From positions 1 to 7,473 of the forward strand of contig DASWOP010000147.1 in the NCBI GenBank assembly GCA_036404255.1: 7,473 nucleotides of DNA, written 5' to 3'. A program made the translations under genes and the position numbers. Shown here piece after piece: positions 1-5,059 of the stretch. The DNA is from JARLFX01 sp036404255 (GTDB lineage: Bacteria > Acidobacteriota > Terriglobia > Terriglobales > Acidobacteriaceae). Under the pieces are notes generated by a model. The model saw only the letters and a list, made by a program, of their open reading frames with translations, did no database searches and was not told where the DNA came from. Each line of letters starts with the position of its first letter. The first letter of the stretch is position 1.

Positions 1-521
1 GCCCGTTGCCGCGCCTGCCGTTCCAGCGCCCGCACCTTGGCGTAGAACTCCATGCGTGTGACCACCTGTCGCGCCAGTGTTTGCAGCGCCGCGAGCTGTC
101 CGGCATCCAGCGTGCGCTCCTTCGTGTCCATTACGCACAGCGCGCCCACGGTCACGCCATCCGGCGTCACCAGCGGAGCACCCGCGTAGTAGCGCGCAAA
201 CTTGCCATCAATCGGGATGCCCTGCGGTGCATACTCCATCACCTTGGTCGCATCCGGAATCTCGTAGATGGTGTCGCCTTCAATGGTCTGTTCACATGGA
301 GCGAACGCTCGGGGAATCTGTGGCACCTCGATCCCGATGCGCGATTTAAACCACACCCGGTCGATCTCCACCAGCGAAATCGCCGCCATGGGAGTGCCGC
401 ATATCTGCGCGGTCAACCGCGTAATGTCATCCAGGGTCGCGTCCGGCGGTGTATCCAGCACTTCATACAGTTGCAGTGCTTTCAGCCGCGCATCTTCGTC
501 TTGGACCAGGAGAGCATGCAT
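1..521 (-). CDS. GAF-domain sensor/signalling protein, N-terminal part (3' end outside window)
   Basis: Only the first 173 codons are in the window; the gene continues past the left edge. Residues about 15-155 form a GAF domain of the kind found at the N-terminus of many histidine kinases and diguanylate cyclases. Visible hallmarks are LDTPP (22-26), WFKSRIG (57-63), a PCEQTI segment (75-80), FARYYAGAPL (108-117) and GALCVMD (126-132). Residues 155-173 look like a charged helix leading into a further, unseen domain. The protein is probably cytosolic, with no signal peptide or membrane segment in this part. The ATG at 521 is well supported: an in-frame TAG lies ten codons upstream and no ATG, GTG or TTG occurs between them. 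There is no good Shine-Dalgarno close to it. The ligand and the output domain cannot be told from this fragment; a kinase, a GGDEF enzyme or a stand-alone GAF protein are all possible. Confidence 0.85.
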   Translation of the reverse strand, partial: MHALLVQDEDARLKALQLYEVLDTPPDATLDDITRLTAQICGTPMAAISLVEIDRVWFKSRIGIEVPQIPRAFAPCEQTIEGDTIYEIPDATKVMEYAPQGIPIDGKFARYYAGAPLVTPDGVTVGALCVMDTKERTLDAGQLAALQTLARQVVTRMEFYAKVRALERQARQR

Positions 522-789
522 AAGATAATGGACTCGTGCCGCCCGCCTCTAGCGTGGGCGGTATATGGCCTTGATAAGAATGCTATGGAAACCAGGCCTC
601 GATTGCTCTGCAACTTTTGAGCTATTCAGCCGGAGGAAAGCACCACGCGACCCGAAATCGCACGTTGAATTCCCGAAAAGAAAATTCTGAAACGCACGCG
701 AAGAACATGAGCGATCATCTTCTATCGGATGTGATTTGCTTTGCCTGCGTTGTCATCACTCGAGCCGCGCACCATCGTCGAATGCGATG
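522..789. other. Upstream region of the GAF gene, no gene seen
   Basis: I see no credible coding region here. It should hold the promoter of the leftward GAF gene, but no convincing -35/-10 pair stands out. A 6-bp inverted repeat (CCGCCC 539-544 and GGGCGG 556-561, 11-base gap) lies 18-40 bases upstream of the GAF start codon and would fall in its leader. A weaker GAATT/AATTC pair lies at 667-671 and 683-687. Confidence 0.5.
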
Positions 790-791
790 AC

Positions 792-823
792 AAAAAAAGA
801 AGGCCACAGCATCCGCTGTGGCC
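792..823 (-). terminator. Rho-independent terminator of aroDE
   Basis: Read on the minus strand, a perfect 9-bp stem (GGCCACAGC and GCTGTGGCC, plus-strand arms 802-810 and 815-823) with a 4-base loop is followed by a T-rich run (seven consecutive T, complement of 792-798). It begins 17 bases after the aroDE stop codon, in the right orientation to end that transcript. Confidence 0.9.
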
Positions 824-839
824 TCTTTCCACCCAACAC

Positions 840-2606
840 CTACTTTTTCTTCTTGGCCGGAGCCGCTTTCTTCACCGGAGCAACCGCAGCCTTCTTCGCT
901 GCCGCCTTCACTGGAGCAGCAGCTTTTACAGAAGCAGCCTTCACCGGAGCAGCCTTCTTCGCCACTGCAGCCTTCACCACCACCGGAGCGTCCTCGGCCA
1001 CATCCTCCGCCACCGGTTCTGCCAGCCGCGCAGGAGCAGCCACAGCCACCGGCTGTGCCGCGCCATGCTGCTGTTGCAGCGCGTGGATCACCACTCGCAG
1101 CATCTCCTGCTCAGGAGCAGGCTTGCCCGTCCAGATCTCGAACTGCCGTGCGCCCTGATGCACAAACATTTCGATCCCCGTAATGATCGGGATGCCTTTC
1201 TGCCGTGCCATGTGGATCAGCGGAGTCTCCACCGGGTTGTACACCAGGTCAAACACCACCCGTGCGTTCAGCTCCTTCGGCTCCAGCAGCGTCTGTGTCT
1301 TGAAGCCCGCCATCCCAATCGGCGTTGCATTCAGGATCACGTCAAACTGCGTCTTCACCAGCGCCTCGCGCTTGATCGTCTTTGCGCCCGCCTGCCGTGC
1401 CAGCTTCTGCGCCGTCGGAGCTGTGCGGTTCAGAATGTAAACGTCCGCGCCCTTGTCCTTCAGCCCGAACACTGCGGCCCGCGCCGCTCCACCTGCGCCC
1501 AACACCAGCACCTTCGCGCCGCGCAGTTGCAGCCGCTTCTCCAGCGGCCCCACAATGCCAGCCACGTCCGTGTTGAAGCCGTACAGGTTGCCGTCCTGCG
1601 CGCGTACCACCGTGTTGCATGCGCCAATCTTCGCGCTCAGGGGGTCCGTCTTCGCCAGGTGCTTCAGGATCTCTTCCTTGAACGGCATGGTGATGCTCAG
1701 GCCCTGCAGCGGAATCTCGTTCACCAGCTTCAGCAGGTCCGTCAGCTTCGAGGTCTGCAGTCCCAGGTAAACCCTGTTCTCCGTCTCGCGGCGAAAGGCC
1801 GTATTCATCATCACGGGAGAGAGCGAGTGCTTCACCGGATTGCCGGCCACTCCATACACCTTGGTCGCGGCATCCACCTGCTCAATGCGGTAGGTCTCGC
1901 GCAGCGTCCGTGCCGCAATCTGTCCCGGCCCGGTCTCTGCGCCCGGCGCTGCTGCGGCAAACGTAAAGATGCTGCCTGCGCGCACGCCTAGCACCCGGCT
2001 GATCACGCCATAGTCGCCCATGCAGATGCCGATCACGTTGGCGTTGTCCACCGTGCGTTCCAGGAACCGCATCAGCGTGATGTTGTCCGCCAGGCACTTT
2101 GCCGTCGGCACGATCTTCACAAACTCTGCGCCCAGCGGCAGGATCTTTTCGAACGTGCCGTCCAGGTCGCGGGTCGCTTCAAAATCGTGATAGCTCACGA
2201 TAATGGCGGCGCCTGCCCCTCGGATGGCATCCATCTCGTCATGCTTCAGCGTCAGCGCCGTCTGCATTTCGATGTCGACCAGTTGGAAGCCGGACTCCGC
2301 CGCCTTCTGTAGCACTTCCATTTCGGCGGCTACGTTGCCTTTGAACTTGCCGCCATTGCTTGCGCGTCGACAAGTTGCGACAGCGGTCGCTTCACTGTGT
2401 TCTGCCAGGAACTGCTTCAGTCGAGGCATTGCCGTCAGGGGGGTCTGCAGGTAGTCCAGTCGGAACTCTAAAAACGGTGTTTCCTTGACTGCCAGCATGG
2501 CCTGTTCGACCATTTCATTGGGCGTGGAACCGCCAATGGCGACGCATAGTTTTCCCATGCGGGAACGAAGAAACTGCGGGGCTACATGTACCGTGTGCGC
2601 TTTCAT
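840..2606 (-). CDS. aroDE: Bifunctional 3-dehydroquinate dehydratase / shikimate dehydrogenase with Lys/Ala-rich tail
   Basis: This fused enzyme covers steps 3 and 4 of the shikimate pathway: 3-dehydroquinate to 3-dehydroshikimate, then NADPH-dependent reduction to shikimate, in the cytosol. Positions use the 588-residue form starting at ATG 2606. The type I dehydratase spans about 19-235: EFRLD (47-51), IEMQ, catalytic His140 in SYHD, Schiff-base Lys164 in VKIVPTAK, and Arg204. Shikimate dehydrogenase spans about 249-512: NPVKHSLSP (256-264), Lys310 in MPFKEE, Asn331 in ACNT, Asp347 in FNTD, the GAGGAAR nucleotide loop (370-376), NRT (393-395) and Gln484. Both halves look catalytically intact. 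Residues 514-588 form an extra tail beyond the family's usual end, finishing in a 44-residue stretch with 14 Lys, 19 Ala and no acidic residue. The start is uncertain: TTG 2645 (13 residues longer) and ATG 2558 (16 shorter) are in frame. ATG 2606 gives a normal lead into the first beta strand (LCVAIGG) but lacks a close Shine-Dalgarno. Confidence 0.95.
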   Translation of the reverse strand: MKAHTVHVAPQFLRSRMGKLCVAIGGSTPNEMVEQAMLAVKETPFLEFRLDYLQTPLTAMPRLKQFLAEHSEATAVATCRRASNGGKFKGNVAAEMEVLQKAAESGFQLVDIEMQTALTLKHDEMDAIRGAGAAIIVSYHDFEATRDLDGTFEKILPLGAEFVKIVPTAKCLADNITLMRFLERTVDNANVIGICMGDYGVISRVLGVRAGSIFTFAAAAPGAETGPGQIAARTLRETYRIEQVDAATKVYGVAGNPVKHSLSPVMMNTAFRRETENRVYLGLQTSKLTDLLKLVNEIPLQGLSITMPFKEEILKHLAKTDPLSAKIGACNTVVRAQDGNLYGFNTDVAGIVGPLEKRLQLRGAKVLVLGAGGAARAAVFGLKDKGADVYILNRTAPTAQKLARQAGAKTIKREALVKTQFDVILNATPIGMAGFKTQTLLEPKELNARVVFDLVYNPVETPLIHMARQKGIPIITGIEMFVHQGARQFEIWTGKPAPEQEMLRVVIHALQQQHGAAQPVAVAAPARLAEPVAEDVAEDAPVVVKAAVAKKAAPVKAASVKAAAPVKAAAKKAAVAPVKKAAPAKKKK

Positions 2607-2616
2607 TAGTCGGCGT

Positions 2617-2645
2617 ATAGTATCGCCTCTGCGCCCCAGATGCAA
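2617..2645 (-). promoter_or_regulatory. Possible aroDE promoter giving a near-leaderless mRNA
   Basis: On the minus strand, TTGCAT (complement of 2640-2645) and TACTAT (complement of 2617-2622) are exactly 17 bases apart. They match the sigma-70 hexamers TTGACA and TATAAT at 3 and 4 of 6 positions. Transcription would begin near 2610, only a few bases before ATG 2606. That fits the missing Shine-Dalgarno and would rule out the TTG start at 2645. The match is modest and could be chance. Confidence 0.3.
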
Positions 2646-2710
2646 ACCGACCCCCGTGAAAATCTCAGTAAATCATTCAAATTCATCTACTTGCGCCAAT
2701 TTCCCCCAAC

Positions 2711-2738
2711 CTGTCCCTAAATGGCATTTTTCTGTCCC
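2711..2738. repeat. Direct repeat CTGTCCC, 21-bp period
   Basis: Two exact copies of CTGTCCC (2711-2717 and 2732-2738) are separated by the AT-rich spacer TAAATGGCATTTTT. A 21-bp period is two helical turns, so both copies face the same side of the DNA, as expected for a tandem binding site upstream of aroDE (about 105-132 bases from its ATG). It could equally be the remnant of a dispersed intergenic repeat. Confidence 0.5.
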
Positions 2739-2787
2739 ACGATAGCAGCCCGGGTTGCTTTGTACGATAACCCTGCAACATTCTTGT

Positions 2788-2849
2788 TCATTACTTTCTT
2801 GAATAATGAGATAGTTACCATCAGTTACTGCGGGTTACGATAGTAATGA
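2788..2849. repeat. 8-bp inverted repeat flanking the GTTAC cluster
   Basis: TCATTACT (2788-2795) and AGTAATGA (2842-2849) are perfect reverse complements across a 46-base gap. TCATTA (2788-2793) also pairs with TAATGA at 2804-2809, so the left arm has two possible partners. The gap contains the three phased GTTAC motifs, and the arms themselves contain ATTAC/GTAAT, a related core. Confidence 0.5.
2814..2838 (+). promoter_or_regulatory. Three GTTAC motifs at exact 10-bp spacing, candidate operator
   Basis: GTTAC occurs at 2814-2818, 2824-2828 and 2834-2838, one copy per helical turn. The middle copy sits in the short palindrome CAGT-T-ACTG (2822-2830). Direct half-sites about 10-11 bp apart are typical of OmpR/PhoB-type response regulators. 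The cluster lies about 70-95 bases upstream of the small ORF and about 250 bases upstream of the c-di-GMP gene. No regulator is identified; the binding role is inference. Confidence 0.4.
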
Positions 2850-2886
2850 CTTTTGTTCCCTTTTTCCCCCACGCCACTCCCCCGGG

Positions 2887-2903
2887 TCTCCTCTTCGAGG
2901 AGA
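2887..2903 (+). promoter_or_regulatory. Hairpin masking a strong Shine-Dalgarno
   Basis: TCTCCTC (2887-2893) and GAGGAGA (2897-2903) form a perfect 7-bp stem with a three-base TTC loop. The 3' arm contains GAGGAG (2897-2902), the strongest Shine-Dalgarno-like sequence I see in this window, 7 bases before ATG 2910 and 3 before ATG 2906. When folded, the ribosome site is fully paired, which suggests control of translation. There is no run of T after it, so it is not a terminator. Confidence 0.5.
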
Positions 2904-2909
2904 ATATGA

Positions 2910-2999
2910 ATGCTTGCTACTCTGTCCGTTTTAGGGTTTGTGTCGGTTTTGGTTGTTTCCCGGCTTGTCTTCGACTGCGTCTGCATTGAGCGCGAATAG
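2910..2999 (+). CDS. Candidate 29-residue single-span membrane peptide or leader peptide
   Basis: An ATG at 2910, 7 bases after GAGGAG, opens a 29-codon frame ending in TAG. Residues 2-20 are almost all hydrophobic (start MLATLSVLGFVSVLVV), followed by a short tail with two Cys ending in ERE, so a single inner-membrane helix is plausible. A second frame from ATG 2906 (27 codons, Cys-rich) overlaps it but is only 3 bases from the Shine-Dalgarno, a poor spacing. The stop lies 91 bases before the c-di-GMP gene, so this could be a leader peptide of that transcript or an independent small protein. I do not recognise it. Support is ribosome-site quality and hydrophobicity only; a chance ORF of this length is quite possible. 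Confidence 0.35.
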   Translation: MLATLSVLGFVSVLVVSRLVFDCVCIERE

Positions 3000-3090
3000 C
3001 GGCGAATAATGGAAGCCCTTCGAAAAAAGAAGATGACCTGCACTTCGCTCGCATCTATCGCAATGGCCACTCCGCATGAAAGGTTTGCTG

Positions 3091-4893
3091 ATGAGTCACC
3101 CGCAGGGCCGAATAGCGATTCTCCGGCGCCCACCGCCTCCGCTGGTCTCTGGCCTCGTAGGTCTCATCTCCGTTCTCGCGGTCTTCCTCTGGCCCCGGAT
3201 CATCGCCAGCCAGTACCCCCTCTTCCTCCGGCTCACGGCGTTGGTCTCTCCCTCCGCCACGCCCGGCATCTTGGCCGATGCCGCCATCTGGCTCGCCTAC
3301 GTCGTCATCGCCGTCATCCTCACCGCGGTCGTCCGGCATTCGCGGCTCGATGGCCGCACCCGCTGGATGCTCGTCGGCTTCTTCGCCCTCATCGCTACCG
3401 GTGAATTCGCCCGCCTCATTCGCGGTGGCCTCTTCTCTCCCGCTCCCGCGTGGCTCACGCTGGAGCTGCGTGTGCTCGGCGCCGTCACCTCCATCTGCAT
3501 GGCCATCGCCATCACCTGGGTCTTCACCGCGCACGGCATGGCACGCGCGCCCATGGCGGAGTATTACGCTGACTCCGACCTGCTCGATCCCGTCACCGAA
3601 CTCCCGCCGCTCCGCGCCATCCAGCGCCGCCTCACTCGCGATATCCGCCGCAATCCGCAAAACCACTTCACCGTCCTCGTGGTGGATCTCGACCAGTTCA
3701 AGCGCGTCAACAAGACCCTCGGCCACCATGCGGGCGATCAGCTCATTGCGCAGGCCGCCCGCCGCCTGCGCCAGTGCCTGCGCAAGTCAGACTTCATCGC
3801 CCGCATCGGCGCCGACGAATTTGCCATCTACGTCCGTGGCGCCCTCACCAGCGAGCGCGCCCTGGACTTTTCCCGCTCTCTGCAGCACTCGCTCGCTGGC
3901 ATCATCCGCGTAGACGACCACGAACTCGCCGTCACTGCCAGCATCGGTATCACCGTCTATCCAGACGGTGGCGACGACGCCTTCACCCTTCTGCGCAACG
4001 CCGAAACCGCCATGTACCACGCCAAGCACGGCGGTGCCGGCCACGTCGCCTTCTTCACCTCGGAAATGGCAGCCCTTGCCGACCGCCGTGTTGGCATGGA
4101 GCGCGCTCTACGCCACGCCATCGAACGCGGCGAGATCGCTCTGCACTATCAGCCGCAGGTCTCCCTGATCAACGGCTCTGTCAGCGGCATGGAAGCCCTC
4201 ATGCGCTGGAACTCCCGCGACTTCGGCCCCGTTCCCCCGACCGACTTCATCCCCCTCGCGGAGGAGACCAATCTCATCACCCCCCTGACCGATTGGGTCA
4301 TTGCAGAGGCCTGTCGCTTCGCCTCCACCTTCAACGCTGACCTCGACCATCCGGTTCCATTCGCCATCAATATCTCGCCCTCCCAACTTCGTCGCGAAGA
4401 CCTCCCCGAAGTTCTGGAGAACGCCTTGAAACGCTACAATTTCCCGGGAAAATTGCTCGAGATCGAAATCACCGAAAATGCCTTGATGGATGAGCTTCCC
4501 AGCACCATGGAAACCCTCGCCCGCCTCCGTTCCCTCGGCGTCACCCTTGCCATCGACGACTTCGGTACAGGCTTCTCCAGCATGAGCTACATCCTGCGCC
4601 ACAACATCGACCGCCTCAAGATTGACCGCACCTTCATCTCCGATAGCACGGTCAGCGCCCACAGCGCAGTCGTCACGATCAGCATCATCTCGCTGGCGCA
4701 CGGCCTCGGTATCAAGGTCATCGCCGAAGGCGTGGAGACGATCGACCAGGTCAACATGCTTGTTGAAGCGGGCTGCGACGACGTGCAGGGTTATCTCTTC
4801 TCGCGCCCCGTCCCGCCAGAGAGCCTCCGCGCCGTCCTGATAGCCCACGAACTAGCCGCCCAGCAAAACCTGCGCGAACTCTTCCACCGCTAG
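3091..4893 (+). CDS. Membrane GGDEF-EAL protein, likely c-di-GMP phosphodiesterase
   Basis: Predicted c-di-GMP signalling enzyme in the inner membrane; positions use the 600-residue form. Four hydrophobic segments lie near 17-37, 61-81, 92-109 and 125-147, forming an N-terminal sensor block I cannot assign to a named family. The GGDEF domain (about 160-325) is degenerate: the usual LTGLPNR is VTELPPL, and the signature reads GADEF (240-244). Its inhibitory RxxD site is kept (RKSD, 231-234). The EAL domain (about 335-585) keeps every expected motif: EAL (368-370), Asn427 in INIS, EITEN, DDFGTG (489-494), LKID with Lys510, AEGVET and Gln566 in VQGY. The likely activity is hydrolysis of c-di-GMP to pGpG, with GGDEF as a regulatory domain, though weak cyclase activity is not excluded. 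ATG 3091 is preferred because AAAGG (3079-3083) lies 7 bases upstream; in-frame ATG 3076 (five residues longer) has no such site. The effector process is unknown. Confidence 0.93.
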   Translation: MSHPQGRIAILRRPPPPLVSGLVGLISVLAVFLWPRIIASQYPLFLRLTALVSPSATPGILADAAIWLAYVVIAVILTAVVRHSRLDGRTRWMLVGFFALIATGEFARLIRGGLFSPAPAWLTLELRVLGAVTSICMAIAITWVFTAHGMARAPMAEYYADSDLLDPVTELPPLRAIQRRLTRDIRRNPQNHFTVLVVDLDQFKRVNKTLGHHAGDQLIAQAARRLRQCLRKSDFIARIGADEFAIYVRGALTSERALDFSRSLQHSLAGIIRVDDHELAVTASIGITVYPDGGDDAFTLLRNAETAMYHAKHGGAGHVAFFTSEMAALADRRVGMERALRHAIERGEIALHYQPQVSLINGSVSGMEALMRWNSRDFGPVPPTDFIPLAEETNLITPLTDWVIAEACRFASTFNADLDHPVPFAINISPSQLRREDLPEVLENALKRYNFPGKLLEIEITENALMDELPSTMETLARLRSLGVTLAIDDFGTGFSSMSYILRHNIDRLKIDRTFISDSTVSAHSAVVTISIISLAHGLGIKVIAEGVETIDQVNMLVEAGCDDVQGYLFSRPVPPESLRAVLIAHELAAQQNLRELFHR

Positions 4894-4929
4894 CTCAGTC
4901 CCGAGTCTGAGTCCACCGCACAACTTCTG

Positions 4930-4963
4930 TCATTCTGAGCGCAGCAGAAGAATCTGCTGCGCT
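4930..4963. repeat. CATTCTGAGCG-type intergenic repeat with 11-bp hairpin
   Basis: AGCGCAGCAGA (4938-4948) and TCTGCTGCGCT (4953-4963) pair perfectly over 11 bp with an AGAA loop, preceded by TGTCATTCTG. From memory this resembles a dispersed repeat (CATTCTGAGCG...GAAGAATC) common between genes in Acidobacteria; copy number cannot be tested here. It lies between two convergent genes and could end transcripts from both sides, but neither side has a T-run, so an intrinsic terminator is doubtful. Confidence 0.6.
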
Positions 4964-5033
4964 ACCCATGCTCTCCGTGTCACAAGCCGAGGCGGGTGTC
5001 CCATACATCGCAGCAGCATCCCGTTTTTCTGGT

Positions 5034-5059
5034 CCCTAACCCCTGGCCCCTAACCCCTG
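5034..5059. repeat. Two copies of CCCTAACCCCTG overlapping the nadB stop
   Basis: CCCTAACCCCTG occurs at 5034-5045 and again at 5048-5059, a 14-bp period. The nadB stop (complement of 5036-5038) is inside the first copy, and the second copy plus the spacer encodes the last residues of NadB. Confidence 0.6.

Larger units (their letters stand above)
2607..3090. other. Divergent intergenic region between aroDE and the c-di-GMP gene
   Basis: This stretch separates two divergently read genes and is less GC-rich than its neighbours. It carries several separately listed items: a possible aroDE promoter (2617-2645), a CTGTCCC direct repeat (2711-2738), an inverted repeat (2788-2849), three phased GTTAC motifs (2814-2838), a Shine-Dalgarno hairpin (2887-2903) and a candidate small gene (2910-2999). 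Between 3000 and 3078 I see nothing distinct. Confidence 0.6.

Noticed and set aside
741..1991. Long plus-strand open frame (416 codons) opposite aroDE
   Set aside because: Arg/His/Leu-rich translation without domains, entirely antisense to a clear enzyme gene; a by-product of high GC third positions.
840..2606. aroDE-aroB shikimate operon
   Set aside because: The genes are on opposite strands and separated by two other genes, so co-transcription is impossible.
2887..2903. UUCG tetraloop hairpin or terminator
   Set aside because: The sequence closes as C(UUC)G in a 3-base loop, not C(UUCG)G, and no T-run follows on the plus strand.
2825..3133. Minus-strand frame of 102 codons in the divergent region
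   Set aside because: No Shine-Dalgarno, no family resemblance, low-complexity Thr/Ser/Lys content, and it overlaps the start of the c-di-GMP gene on the other strand.
3009..3404. Plus-strand frame of 131 codons overlapping the start of the c-di-GMP gene
   Set aside because: Mostly out-of-frame reading of the GGDEF-EAL gene; Arg/Pro/His-rich with no motif.
4108..4848. Minus-strand open frame of 246 codons opposite the EAL domain
   Set aside because: Asp/Gly/Val-rich shadow of the EAL coding sequence with no independent support.
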